A stretch of 64,000 bases of DNA from Imbricaverruca yamaguchii (GCA_034440575.1 JAOTOL010001140.1:75001-139000); one strand, 5' to 3'; positions 47,480-60,370 are shown, counted from the stretch's first letter. A program made the numbers and translations. The notes: generated from the sequence alone by a model not told the origin.

Positions 47480-48940
47480 AAGGCTTAATAAGGGCCACAA
47501 GGGCCCATCTGGGTCAAGCCTGTCTAGAAGATATTAGAAAGTACATGTTCACACCTATCAATTCCAAACCCATGCAATCCCTCCACCTGTGCCACCACAG
47601 CCAATCTCATCAGTATGACATCACAAAGGAAGTTGCCAAATCCACTGCTAGGTACACCCCATATAGTACAACATAATACTAGCATAATGTTATACCCCAT
47701 ATAGCTAGTGAAAATACTCAATATCCCATGCATCACAAGTTAGAATTCAAAAACAACATTTTCCTGTCTAAAAAATGTATCCACCCTACTTTTAAAGACA
47801 TTCAATGAGGGACTCCCCACTGCATCAGCAGGCAGCCTATTCCATTGGTCAACAACCCTTCGACTGAAGACCTGTTGTCGTTTAACTGTCCTGCACCTCA
47901 TTTTGTCTAACCTGAATTGATGACCCCTATGGGATACTCTAAACTGCAGAGCATCATTCAAATTGACCTGATCTAGCCCTCTAACAATTTTGTACATTTC
48001 AATCATGTCTCCCCTTAATCTCCTATACTTGAGTGAGTACATATCTAATGCATTAAGCCTTTCTCCATATTCTAAGTTACTTAATCCACTGACGAGTCTA
48101 GTGGCTTTGCGCTGGACTCTTTCTAACATATCTATATCCTTTTCTAGGTAGGGGCTCCATGCTTGTACAGAGTACTCCAAGTGGGGCCGCACATATGCTA
48201 AGTACAGCTTTTTCATGACTTCCCTGCTCTTATATTTCACACTTCTATTAATGAGTCCCAGCATTCTGAGTGCCCTATTTCTAGCTGAGATACATTGTTT
48301 TTCTGCTTTAAGGTCTTTTGAGACCAACACACCTAAGTCCCTTTCCTCTTCAATAACATCCAGTTCCCTCCCTCCCATTTTATAACTGAATGTCTCGCCT
48401 GCAGACCCTATATGCATAACCTTACAGTTATCATAGTTGAAAGTCATCTGCCATTGATCAGCCCACTCTTTTAGGTCGTCCAAATCTAGTTGAATATTAC
48501 TAGATTGATCTCTGCTGTTAGCCACTCCTACCAGCTTGATGTCATCAGCAAATTTGAACACTCTATTCCTCAGCCCTACTTCAATGTTGTTCACAAAGAT
48601 GATAAAGAGGAGGGGCCCTAGAACAGAGCCCTGTGGCACTCCACTCAGAACATCTTTCCAACCAGATTTACATCCATTCAATACTACCCTTTGTTTCCTT
48701 CCCTGCAACCATGCTTCAATCCAATGTAGAACTTTTCCTACAATCCCATGTTGTTGTAATTGATGAATTAACCTTCCATGTGGAACTTTATCAAAAGCTT
48801 TGCTAAAGTCCAAGTACACAACATCCATCCTGCTTTCATTGTCTACTTCTTTGGTAACATACTCAATGAACTCCAATAGGTTAGTTAAAGTTCTGGGAGT
48901 CCTGGGAGCAAAGTTCTGCTGTAAAACAAACTGGTGCAAG
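47480..48940 (-). mobile_element. CR1-type LINE, 5'-truncated, intact RT frame
   Basis: It runs on the - strand with RT motifs and a short 3' UTR that includes GGGCCCTTGTGG, as in the copies at 7308 and 52460. It is truncated within RT upstream of DFSKAFDKVPH. No TSD was identified. Confidence 0.88.
47740..48939 (-). CDS. CR1-type reverse transcriptase, open 399-codon fragment
   Basis: Non-LTR reverse transcriptase lacking the endonuclease. Motifs in order: NLLEFIEYV, VYLDFSKAFDKVPHGRL, VLSGVPQGSVLGPLLFIIF and FKFADDIKLVG, with the FADD catalytic pair intact. Thumb-region EWADQWQMTFNYDNCKVMHI, RDLGVLVSKDLK, YLAYVRPHLEYSVQAWSPYL and the C-terminal RRVVDQWNRLPADAVGSPSL follow. The N-terminal 20 or so residues look out of frame relative to the family, so the ATG is probably not native. 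No stop interrupts 399 codons, unlike the other LINE copies here, which suggests recent insertion. It cannot act alone without EN. Confidence 0.88.
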   Translation of the reverse strand: MHQFVLQQNFAPRTPRTLTNLLEFIEYVTKEVDNESRMDVVYLDFSKAFDKVPHGRLIHQLQQHGIVGKVLHWIEAWLQGRKQRVVLNGCKSGWKDVLSGVPQGSVLGPLLFIIFVNNIEVGLRNRVFKFADDIKLVGVANSRDQSSNIQLDLDDLKEWADQWQMTFNYDNCKVMHIGSAGETFSYKMGGRELDVIEEERDLGVLVSKDLKAEKQCISARNRALRMLGLINRSVKYKSREVMKKLYLAYVRPHLEYSVQAWSPYLEKDIDMLERVQRKATRLVSGLSNLEYGERLNALDMYSLKYRRLRGDMIEMYKIVRGLDQVNLNDALQFRVSHRGHQFRLDKMRCRTVKRQQVFSRRVVDQWNRLPADAVGSPSLNVFKSRVDTFFRQENVVFEF

Positions 48941-49019
48941 CCTTGCCTCAGTGTATTGGTTGTGCCCCAGTATGTAGGTACCTACCTATCTCAGATACTC
49001 ATTAAGCTTTTTTAGCACA

Positions 49020-50790
49020 AAAACAAGCCTATAATTGTACGTACAAACGCATTGACTTAAAAGCACCCATTTGTTGTGAAAATGAGTGGTCGCATCATCC
49101 TAATCACGCTAAAAATAATCGTATTAAAAATGAGATTAACATGGCCTCCAAATTTCCCCGGGTAGGTCGGTAAGCACCCACATAGGTACCTAGGTAGGTA
49201 GGACCTACAAGACTAAACACGAGTCAAGGCAGGTGCGCGGCGTACGATGGCATTTCCGCTTTAATGAGCAAGAGCTGGAAAGCACATTTCGCGGCATAAT
49301 CAATTAAAAACGCACATGGCTTACCTCTAATTAGACAAATGAGAAGCCAAACATACGTATTATATACAAACCTACAAGCTGCACGCACAAATAATGGAAG
49401 CGAGGGACCCACTCCCGCCAAATATCGTGATGCAAGGAAGTTCACGGAAATTAGTGTGGAGCGTTACAAAGAAATATGGTACTGGAAAGAAAACGTACTT
49501 CAAAAGCACTTCCTGTGGTTTTGCAACATGAGGAAACGAAAAGACGAATTAATTTTTCATTCGGATGTATTTAGCTATGTGTTTCCAATCAGAAAATGGT
49601 GCTTATAAATCGCTTCTCCATTATGCTATGCCAGTACCTTTGATTAATCCGAGGATGCAATGTCACCCTTTCCACCACTAAAACAGGCTACAAGGCGATG
49701 TATACGGGGTGGCGTCATCCCTACTGCGCAGATTTCCGCGCACATCCTTATATGACGTCATCAGGTGTACTCACTTAATATGGGCCAAGCCGCTAACACG
49801 CTACCGAATATACGCAGCGTATGCATAGTACAGGGGATAAAACGAGGAATTAAGAGGTGTAGGTGCAAAACTTAGAGCGTCATAGGCCCGGAAGGGGTCT
49901 CCAATACCTTTTATGGATATATTATACCGGGAAGAGCGTGGAAAGCGGGGTAGGACAGGTCAAATATGGCCTAGAATTAGCATCTTATCGCGGAGAAATG
50001 CAGTAAGGACGTATCTGAAGCGTGGCCGTCGCCATGATGGAATCAGGTGGAGGGTCGAGTCCCCCCCCCCCATATCTCCATAAAATTTAGCATTGGGCTT
50101 ATGGTGCTGCATGTCAAAAGTAATTGACTGAAAAGCCTTTTAACCCCCTCTATATACCACAGTGCCCCTGATTTAGGAGGCAAGGAAGGGGCCAATCTTG
50201 TTTTGATCGACATGATCATAGGAGCACGTGAGAGGCAGGCATTCCTTTTATGGGGGCATCTGTGAACCTCCACACCAGCTCAGCAACATGGGTGGAACAT
50301 CCAGAAAACGATTTGGGGGACGCAATGCCTGGAGGTAACAGGACAGCTTTCAGTCGAGAGGCCCAATTAGCGTCACACATTAAAATATGGATTGGGGGAG
50401 GTGGGTTCACGGCAGTCGTAAGCGGGAGTTGACTCATCCCAAAAGTTTGTAAAATTTCACTCTAGTTCGAAGGTTACATTCGGCGGATGGACTGGAAAAC
50501 CGTCAGACATGGGCAGCTAATAGCGGTCAGGCATGTATTGGCGGCATTCCCTTGCAATACGTTCAGAACTAGATTCAGAACTACGTCCGCGTAGTCGATG
50601 TAGTCGGTTTATGTGCTGGTTTCGGTTCAGAGCATGAATGAAGGATCACAATCGAAGTTCGTGGAGCAAAGAGACCTTGCATATCGTTCTTTCCGAGCAA
50701 TGCTCATATGCCTCATGATAAATGCAGGCAACAATGAAGTGGCATATGCCACATCTGTTTCATAGCAGTACCAGAGCCAGTAGCAGTCCC
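49020..50790. other. No gene seen
   Basis: No supported coding region. GGTACCTA-rich words near 48980 and 49185 are the only pattern noted. Confidence 0.4.
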
Positions 50791-50796
50791 AACTGT

Positions 50797-51090
50797 CGCG
50801 AGGACGGGTCATCATAGGAAGCGCCGCTTGCCTGTCACTGGTCACAGCGGCAGCAGCAAAACACGCCAACAGGACAGTGGGATCGGCCGATACGAGAGCA
50901 ATGTCAAGTGCCGCCAGGACGGGCCGACACATGGAGCGCCGCCGACCCGTCAGTGGTCACAGCTGGCAAACAGCAAAACACGCCAACAAAGTGGCAGGAT
51001 AGGGCGACACGAAGCTAATGCCAAGTGTCGCCAGAACGGGCAGCACAGGAGAAGCCGACAGTCCGCCGCTGGTAAAGGTGGCAACAACAA
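50797..51090 (+). repeat. ~115-bp degenerate tandem repeat
   Basis: The phrases CAGTGGTCACAGC, AGCAAAACACGCCAACA, CGACACGA and GTC(G)CCAG.ACGGG recur in two full and one partial unit, starting near 50797, 50908 and 51029. Confidence 0.7.
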
Positions 51091-51749
51091 ACACGGATAC
51101 AAAGAGCAGAACCGGGAGACACGACATGACACACAGCAGAGACGGTGACACATGGCCGACAGTGTGAGGGTGGACTTCCTATCGCTGGCTGGTGACATGC
51201 TGCGGGTACCTGCCTAGATACCTGCCTCTGCGCTCCGAGCAGAGGTCTTGCGCAACCAGCCGATGCGTACATGCAGCCTAACTCGAGTCAGCCTCCGTCT
51301 CCACACTCCTAGCCTCGGCTGCCGGCTACTAATGACGCCCAATCTGCGCCTCACGATGCTGGTGTCGCTTGTGCAAGTTGAGTCCGTGATGAAGCAGGTA
51401 TTCAACTGGTTTGTCATCGCCATCTTCCACGTATGTGACATGCAGCGCCCGCCGCGACCGGTGGTGATTAACCAAAAAATAAACATAATGGCCAGGAGCG
51501 TCTCCGGTGCTTCAGACGTCGGACAGCCAAGCGCTGTATTGACGCCTCATTTTGTATGCGACGAAGCCGGAAACGTAGGCAAGGCCGTCATGCTCCAGCC
51601 CCAGTTTACTGATGATGGTCGTGTTAAAATTCATAATGTGAATCGAAGTGGCATCAAACTAATTGCACTGGTTCTTTATTTAGCTATACAAAGATAACAT
51701 ATGAAGACAAGGTAGGCAGCATATGAAGGCTCCATAATTGATGGCGGTG

Positions 51750-52462
51750 GCCAAGTACTATCGGTGACTCAGCAGGAGGAGGACTTTCGTGTTAATCTGA
51801 ACACAAAATTGGGGGCATCAGAACAGACAAAAGAACCCAGGAAGAAGGCATTGAGAATGCTTAGGGAAATAAATAGGAATATATCATACAGAAGTGAGGA
51901 AGTCACCAGGAAGCTTTACTGTGCATGTCAGGCCACATTTGGAATACTGTCCAAGCTTGGTCTCCTAGCTATGCAAAAGATTGTTGACTTCTATGGAGTA
52001 CAAAAGAGGGCTACAGAAATGGTTAATGACATAAGTAGCCTGGCATATGAGGAAAGATTGAAGAAATTGAATATGTTTTCACTTAGATATAAAAAGTTGA
52101 AAGATCTCATTGAGGTCTTTAAATTTGTTCACGGTCAGGAGAATGGATATATCAGGTAAATATTTTAATCGAACAGAAATGATGCAATTAAAGTTCATCA
52201 ATTTCAGCAACTTCACAAACCTTAAAAAAAAGAAGATAAAAAAACTTTTTTTTTTCCACAACGAAATAAAAAAATAAAAAAAATAAACTTCGTTAAAAAC
52301 AGGAAATTATTAAGAATAGAGGGCTTGCTTAATAAAAATAGTAATCCAGGGAGGGCTGATCAACATATTTGGTGGGCAACTGGTTGAGTGTTCAGAGTGC
52401 AACCAAGAAGGGCCCTTGTGGCTCATAGTCACACTGGTATTTGGTGTCTTTATGTCTAAGAT
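51750..52462 (+). mobile_element. CR1-type LINE 3' fragment
   Basis: The C-terminal RT tail (RKKALRMLREINRNISYRSE, SLAYEERLKKLNMFSLRYKK) is followed by an A/T-rich insertion near 52200-52290. The shared 3' UTR GGGCCCTTGTGGCTCATAG ends near TCTTTATGTCTAAGA. It belongs to the same subfamily as 6595-7308. Confidence 0.85.
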
Positions 52463-52469
52463 GCTCCAA

Positions 52470-53640
52470 AATGCAGCAAGCGTACCAGACAAGCATGATT
52501 CAACACTCCATACCATACAGATCTGAGAGGCAGGCTAATTCATTGAATGACGCCAGGAGAGGCAGGTGTTGACACTGTGACATTAGCTTCAGCTACATCT
52601 GTAGCCAGGATCACAATCATCAGAGGCAAAGTGGTTGGAACAAGTGAATGAGTTGGATGGATGAACTCCATCAGCTCTCTTTGACTATGTCAACCAGGTC
52701 TTATATGCATTTTCATCTCTTGGAAACTTAAGCATGTTGGTTCACAATCTCTTCTTTCCATATGTTTGAAAAATATACCATAGGATACTGACACTGAATT
52801 TTATGCCACTTTCTCCATCTTCGGGTTAGCACTTGGGGTTAGGAGCTCGCTGGGGAAAGACGCATATCTCTCGCTTTTAAAAAATGTTCTTTTTTGGCAG
52901 AATGAAATAAGGCAGGCCATTTATATCTGGCGCGCTTGCTTTTCAACGTGCATGCTGTACACACATGGGATTTGTGACGACATTAATGGCACCCGGTGAG
53001 GGCCATGTGTGGTTAAAAATTGATATTTAATCAAGGTTTGCTTCAATGGCAAAAAACAAGTCCGAAAGAAGCATGGCTAAAAAGCACTCGAATTTTGGAT
53101 CCTCGTGATCTATTGTTGCAATCAACCTGAAAACCTGAAAACTGTGCTGCCATCGATAATAATTTTTACCTCCTAGAAAAACCTACACTCAAGGAATGAA
53201 ACAGCTCAATGGAAGTTGGATTCAGTATGATACGAAGAGGGTGAACCAGCAATTAAGACAACGCACGAACGAATCCGAACAAGAACATCACTATTCATTC
53301 TTCCTTTTTATTGTATAATTTATATGGATGATCCTTGCCATTGATTTCTCAGCACCTTTCCATTCCTTGACCTGACACCTACCCTCGTCCTTGTTGCAGT
53401 CTATTGAGCCGGCGCCGACTGGCTGTAGTGCTCTGGAATGCAACGTCCTTAATCCTTACGTCCTTTCATCTATTAAGCTCATTTGTTCATTCATATCCAT
53501 CCTGTGCAATAATAGCCACCAGCTGCGTGGATGTACTTGTAAGTCAATATACATAATATATCTCAATCGTGATACATAAGGTAAGCAGAATCATTGTAGC
53601 TGAAGGTAATTAGCAGAACAAGTTTTGCACACAATTTACC
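52470..53640. other. No gene seen
   Basis: No recognised coding region or repeat family. Confidence 0.4.
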
Positions 53641-55004
53641 TCCATTAAACATACAAGGGGGTTATGTTTAGTTAGGTTAAGCTAGGTTATGGATTTATTG
53701 TAGGCTATTTTTTATACATGGGGAGGTGTTTTTCTTGTAATTTAGTTTTTCTTCAAAAACAGTTTTGGTAAGGTTATGCCTTTCTTAACTTGAACATTTT
53801 TAAGAATACAAAATTACTTCAAAATTTTCAATTTAAAAAAAATTGTTTTCTTGCATAGATGGCTGGGCTAGGTTAGGTTGTGCTATATAATTTTTTCTTG
53901 ATTTAAAACATTACTTTTTTATGCAATATTACCAAACTCCCAAACAATTTTTGGGTGACATGCTGCCTCCCAACTGCAAAGCATGCCTTTTCAGAGGAAT
54001 CAAGTGGTCTCATCATGTTGAGTACGTTCACAAGCATTGCATTAGAAGAAGGAATCCCTTGAAATAATAAATTACCTAAAACTGCTAATTTACCGGATTA
54101 GCGGAATCAGCATATATATGCATACCTAGTGCCTACGGAACACACCTCAATTTCCATCACTAATTAACGACAGCAAGTTATTTTTCGAATTGCAATTACA
54201 CACAAGGTACATCACAACACAACACTATGCAAGAAAACTACAACTAAAACGCATGTACATCTAACACAAGGTGTGACACGAGACACAGCCTACGAGGGAG
54301 CTAGGTAAACAACTGCGCTATTTATGACTCAACTGCGCCATCTAAGAATTTGATCAAATGCGTGCCCCTAAAACGCTGCATTCGTGATGGTCGTCGCCTA
54401 ATTCGCAGCCTAACTGAGGATGATAAAATAAGAGATCAACACGATCCCAAAAGCACATACGTCATAGTATAAGATTTAGAAAGTGAGTTGAATTGAAAAT
54501 ATTTCCATTTTAAAAAGCATGAAACCATTAAATCGGCCCAAAAGGTGTACCACAGATGGCGTTATTTGTACCATTCGGGCCGACACGCACGAAGCCATGG
54601 AGATGACAGGGGCCTGGGTCGATGCAGTGGAAGTTGGCAGCACATTCAGCAGCACATTCGCGCTGGCTGCAGCAGCAGATTCATCGGTTGTCGAAGGATC
54701 CTACATTCAGTGATCAGCCAAGTGTCATTCAAGGGCGAATCACTTAAGTGTTGATTGATATCATATCAGACGCGCGTGTGACAAATAACAAACAAAAGGT
54801 ACTGTAAATGGATGTCGAAGTTTTCCTTGAAGTCCGTATGACGTCAGCCGAAGGTTTTTTATATGATCTCAATCTGGTTGCGGAAAACTTTTCTCAAATC
54901 ATACGCGATGGTCACTTTTATTTTTCCTTCTTCTTGAAGCAAATATATTTATCTTCCGCTCACCAGGTTAGTTATAAACTTGTCCCGTTCTTTCCAGTAA
55001 ACAT

Positions 55005-55059
55005 TTAAAATGAGATGGCAAAGTTCTACCAGATCGCAACTTTTGCCATCCCATTTTAA
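55005..55059. repeat. Imperfect 21-bp inverted repeat, 12-nt loop
   Basis: TTAAAATGAGATGGCAAAGTT pairs with AACTTTTGCCATCCCATTTTAA, with one mismatch and one single-base indel. Confidence 0.85.
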
Positions 55060-55705
55060 CATTGAGTCAAGTACTCGTATTCTACGGACAAGAAAAAGTG
55101 TGCATTAGCGGATCAGATGCCATTCCTGTTTGAACTGTGCAATCATGGTGCCTACATTTGTATATGTATCGGTCAGGCGGTTTCTGCCCGCATGACATCA
55201 CATTTCACAGACAGCACCGCCGCAACGAGATCACATCTCAACTTCGGTTACGGAGGCTATGATTGCAACGAATCCTACAAAACAAATGCATCTACCCATA
55301 CAAATCCCACAACAAGAGCATAACACCGCCAGATCGATCAGAATGAGCAGCATAATGATGCACATATATTAAAAATAAGCTAAAGCATTATACGAGTAAT
55401 TTCTGAAAATGTAAAAAAAAAATATTAAAAAACTTAAGCCAACATAGCCTAACCTGAGATGCTTTTGCAAAAAAACATTACGAAATTTGTAGTTCAAGGT
55501 TATTTTTTTGGGGGGGGGTTTGTTTAGGACACCATGTTCATGACGTCGACTAAGATGATGGACCACTTATTATCGGTGCAAATGCATTTTTATTGGCAAA
55601 GAAATTGACAAATTTTCAAACCCCCAAAAATATAAACTAACCTAACCTAATCAAACCTAACCCATTTGTTTGCTTTATGGAGGCAAACGTGTGCAAAAAC
55701 TGTTC

Positions 55706-55751
55706 TTGGTTATTTGGGCCGCATTGGCTCCGTTGGCCATACAGCGCCCAG
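55706..55751 (-). mobile_element. LINE/SINE 3'-tail module, GGC/GCC stem variant
   Basis: The + strand reads TTGGTTATTTGGGCCGC, ATTGGCTCCGTTGGCCATAC, AGCGCCC. The inner stem is GGC/GCC. No clear TSD. It interrupts one of the TTAGG-rich units. Confidence 0.8.
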
Positions 55752-57129
55752 AAGAAGACAAAATTTGCCCCCACCTCGAAGCACAATAATGCCGAAAATA
55801 TTACCAAAAATGACTATTTAAACATCTTTCAAACAGCTTAGGTTAGGTTAGGCTGGGTTAGGTTTCTTTTTCGATGGTGATAGTTTTCAGAAAATAAGTC
55901 GCTTGACATTAAGAAAAATGTGGGACTTTTTGTTCTCAAAAGGTAGGTGATGCTAAGTTACGTTACGTTTTGATGCACTTTAAAAAAGAACATTTTCTAT
56001 GCTATGTTGCCTAACTCAAAACCCCTTGCTTGACATTAGTTTGCTCATAACCTGGAAAGTAACCATTTGCACATAAAATGAGTGGTCCCATCACTTGGTC
56101 ACCTGCATATACATGATATTCTGAAGAAAAACTCCAAAGAATAAGAAAGCATCATACATTGCAAATTTACCAAATAATGTTCCATTTTTTTAGAATCTTT
56201 TTAAAAGTTAAAAACAGTTTTCCAAGTTGGAAAACCTAACCAAACCTAACTTGACAAAACCCAACCCATTTGTTTCCTATATGGAGCAAAATGTATGTAG
56301 AAAATTGTCTTGTATCCACCATAGAGCAGAATACTACCGGTTTGGTTAGGTTAGGCTAGTTTAGTTTTTACGTTGGAAAATTTTCCAAAAGAAATGAAAA
56401 TCGGACATTTTTACTTGAAAAGCAGCTAACGTTAGATTAGGTTTGACTGTGTTCAGCTTTTTAACTTTGTGATATATTCATAAAATATATTGCATAAATG
56501 TTTGTTCAATTTTTTATCTCCTAAGGAATATTAGGATATGCTAAATTATGTTATGTTCGTTGTGGTTGCTAGGTCATTGCATGGATTGACTAATGAGTGA
56601 ATCCATATCACATTTCCACTGGAGTCTAAAAACTACATCATAACTTTACTTCTACAACGTATTGCATAACAACCCGTCTCGATTATGCTGCTCACTCAGA
56701 ACCCCATGGAGGTCAATTAATGAAATGGTTACTTCATTACATACACTGCTAAAGTAAACAGAAAGAAGTCCTTTGAACCACATGTAATGTCCTTCACAGT
56801 GCTACTCCATCCACCTCCAACGTCAACCTTGACCAAACTCCAGGAGCACAAACAATATCCAAAGCAGCCTGCGGAAAACAGTATGTATTGCAGCAGAAGT
56901 ACTATGATCTGAATTCCATGGCATCCCTCTTGCCTAATAGTCCATCCTTGCCTATCCATGTAGGTGTTTGACTTTCCTCAAACTGTCTGGAGAACATGGG
57001 AGCTGAAAGTACGTGTGAGTGATGAAACAAATTAGCCATTCCTCTATGCTTGCGTTGCTGAATCGCGTGGCACAATGGCATGCCGAATGGGGAGGGGACA
57101 TCGTGGGCAGTGTCACCCTGACAGGTTGT

Positions 57130-57415
57130 GGGGTCACCAAGAATCGCGTCGAGCTCCGGAAAAAAATTGCGCCAGTCTCCGTAAAAATCCCGTTTAGGCC
57201 CCCAATAATCGCACTGGGGTCCCAAATCACATGGGGACCAAAAATCGCGCAGGGACTTCTGAAAAGGACGCTGGAGCCTGAAAAGTTATCACCTAGACCT
57301 CTGAAAATCACGCTGGGGGCTCAAAAGTCGTCCTGGGGTTCAAGAAAATCACGACGGAGGCCACAAACGGTCGGCCGGGGCCCCGGAAAGTCACGCTGAG
57401 ACTAGGGGTATTACT
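57130..57415 (+). repeat. Degenerate ~27-bp minisatellite
   Basis: Diverged units approximating GAAAATCGCGCTGGGGCCC recur about ten times; the clearest are 57300-57400. Related words (CTAAATATCGCGTTCGGGACC) continue near 57603. Confidence 0.65.
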
Positions 57416-57772
57416 ATTATCCCCAAGTCCGTAAAAATCAAGCTATGGGCAAGACAGGTCGTACGAAAATCAGTCCCGACCTGGAAAATCACTCTGGGGT
57501 AACCGCTCCAAAAGGCCACAAAACATGTTGTTCCCTCTCCTTCCCGCAAGTGTCCTAGCCACTGAATCTCGCCCTTGGGATCGGAACAAGTGACCACGGG
57601 GGCCCTAAATATCGCGTTCGGGACCAAAGATTTCGTCGGTAATCCCCAAAAAATAATGTCGGTAATCCAAAGCGCGTCGAGTTTCGCAAAAAGTGACAGG
57701 GCCTTAAAATATGATCTGCAGCTAGAAATAATCACACCTAGAGCGATAAATAAAAGCATAACGGAGACGGTC

Positions 57773-58270
57773 CGTTGTAATGGACTGTGTACTCCACGGC
57801 CATGATCCGTCACATTGTATGGTGTGCTCCGCGGCCCCGGTCCGTTACAATGGACTGTATACTCCACGGCCCCGATCCGCCACAGTGGAAGGTTTGCTTC
57901 GCGACCCTGATCCACCACAGTTGATGTACCCCGCGATCGTGATCGCCGCAGTGTACGCTATGCTTCGCGACCCTAGTCTGTCATAGTAGGTGTGCCATAC
58001 GGCCCCGGTCCACCACAGTGGATGGTGTACTCCACGACCCTGGTCTGCCACAGTTGATGATGTACTCCGCGGCCCTGGTCCGCCACAGTGGACGGTGTAC
58101 TCCGCGGCTCCGGTCTGTTAAGGTGGACCATGTGATCTGCGGCACTGGTCCGCCAGAGTGGATGGTGTGCTTTGCGGCTCTGGTCCGACATAGCAGAAGG
58201 TGTGCTCCACATCCCCGTTCCACCACAGTGGACGGTGTGCTCTGCAACCTTGATCCGCCACAGTGTACGT
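57773..58270 (+). repeat. 35-bp minisatellite, about 14 units
   Basis: Units approximate ACTCCGCGGCCCTGGTCCGC followed by CACAGTGGACGGTGT. Divergence is moderate. An outlying unit lies at about 58553-58605. Because the period is not a multiple of three, several long frames are open on both strands; these are not genes. Confidence 0.88.
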
Positions 58271-58609
58271 CTGGGTAAAAAAGGCCTTTTCCCGAATTTT
58301 TGTCATTCATAGCATTATCCTCTTCGCAAAATTATCCTCAATGTCGTTTCCTCCATATGTTTTCAATTTGGACGTCTGATGGTGTTGTTCGACAATGTAC
58401 CCTGTGCCCTGTGGTAAAGTGCTCAAGATTCACCTGAAACTTCAAAGTGAGATTCTGATACCAATGTTTGAAGGAAAACATCCTTTCCGTATTCCATCAC
58501 TCAGAAATTGCCCTCTTATCATCCAGGATCGCAAAGTATAAATCCAACCCTGGTAGACGGTACGTACTCCACGACCCTGGTCAGTCATGGTGAACGGTGT
58601 GGGATTAGT

Positions 58610-60370
58610 CACGACTTTGCATCATCTTTCCGAGCAGTTTTGTGTGCATTAGTTGTCACTTCTTCGTATTCTTCCGTTCACCTTACCATTAATAGGTACC
58701 AACGCCACCCATGTATTAATGTTTCCCACTTCGTCAGAGCCATTGAATCTGCTTGAGACACAGCTGCTCTTGTTGGGTATTTCAATCAATGGATATTAAT
58801 GACATCAGAAAAGCAAATTCTGGCAGCAGCGAGACGGATTTTACTTCCACTAGGGTGATGATTGCAGGTACTGACAGCGGCGCGACGAGAAATTATTTTG
58901 GGTGCACACCCTTGCGGCCTTATTCGTGTCCCCCGCACCTATATGAAGACTCCTTACGTCTGCCATGTGTTCCTACCGTCCGACATGTTGCACCTCTTTA
59001 CATTTGCTATTTATATGCTATATATTTGCTTTATATAATACGGTCCAGTCACACGAAATCGGGTCATCTCGGATCATTCTTTGTTCACACAATGTCCTGG
59101 TGTACCACTTCGGTGGCTCTAAAACCGAATTCAAATTTCAATTCACAAGGAAGTATTCGCCATGAGACGACATTGCGGGCGCAATGTCGCCAAGGCAGCT
59201 GACGCACACAAAAATATCAACTCCACATAAGAAATGGCAGTGTAAAATATGCATAATACTTGACCTGACCTAATACCATTGGCCTTGCCACATATTTGAA
59301 ACCAGAATGTCATAATGTCAGTATCATTATTTTACCAAGTTCTGCACGAAAAGTCTTCCCCGTACTGAGAGAAGAAGGGATGCTTTGACCTGACCTCTGT
59401 TTAATAACCTTGACCTTGGTTAAAATTTGGAAAGGCAGCGATATCTGATTTGATGAGAAAAACAAATTTGACGGCTTGGATTTGGTGTTGCTATGCTGCA
59501 ACTAGTGCGAATGGTGGCATTTTGGACATTTTGGAATAGTATCCTCCTTGATCCGTGCGAAGTCCATTTCAAGGCAATTAGAAATCAGATTGGTGAAAGA
59601 GGCCAAGAAGGCAAATATGGTGGGTCGAACCACCACCAAAGGTATATAAAACTCCGCACTCCCTCAGGAGGGAAAGAATTACAAGTACCAACAGCGCTGC
59701 AGTAAAAATGCTCCTGTTGCGACACACCTGGTGCGTGGACCATTCCAATCCAACGATTTCAACACTTGATTTCTGACATTATTCCTACTTTCTGAAGTTT
59801 TGTACTTGTTATTTCCGACATCAGAGAAAAAAAAACATTCGTGCCGACATTTCCATTTCAAAACCGTCAGATGACACTTCTGGGAATCTTCTGGGTTGAC
59901 CTTTTCGGACTCCTTGGCCGTGGCCGGAGGGCACGTACCCAGTATTACCTACTCTTGCTTTTGGCTGCGCCATTGGGTACGGGTGGAGTTTTAAAACTGT
60001 TGTAAAACAAATCGTAGGACGATTGCGTTGATTGATCCGTGTGCATTTTCGTTTGCTTGGTGTCGTGTGTGGTGACTGACTAGACTCGGCGATCACGATT
60101 ACATCAGTGCACAAGTTTGATCAGAGAACATCGTTTTCGATTCCCATGATTTTGTGGAAGCTGTGCCCCCTTCCCTACCACGAATTCGCCCCACCAAAAC
60201 TGGCTTCATCCCTCCATAATGTTAGGCGCCAAGGAAGCACCTTCACCCATAGTCATCGCAGTTCAGGCCTGCTGTGCTCCAATGCTCCATCAATGCTGAT
60301 GTGCTTAGCCTGCGAATCGGTGCAGAAATATTTTGTTTAAGCCGTTGTGTGTTTGTGTGTGGAGTGAGGG
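58610..60370. other. No gene seen
   Basis: No coding exon or repeat family recognised. Confidence 0.4.

Larger units (their letters stand above)
53650..56480 (+). repeat. TTAGG-rich diverged repeats
   Basis: Runs of GGTTAGGTTAGG or the reverse occur near 53675, 53865, 55445, 55640, 55840, 56235 and 56340. Two longer units resemble each other: CAAACCTAACCCATTTGTTT (55652) and CAAACCTAAC..CCAACCCATTTGTTT (56243). Each is followed by a GTTAGGTTAGGCT block, spaced roughly 600 bp. Confidence 0.6.

Noticed and set aside
49339..49608. 89-codon + strand frame as a host gene
   Set aside because: No family resemblance, no splice-phase partner and AT-rich codon use equal to its surroundings.
51248..51697. 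149-codon + strand open frame
   Set aside because: No recognisable domain, codon bias or splice context; it overlaps the edge of a degenerate tandem repeat.
57391..58310. Several 70-175-codon frames on both strands
   Set aside because: They lie in the 27-bp and 35-bp minisatellites and repeat the tandem unit in rotating frames.
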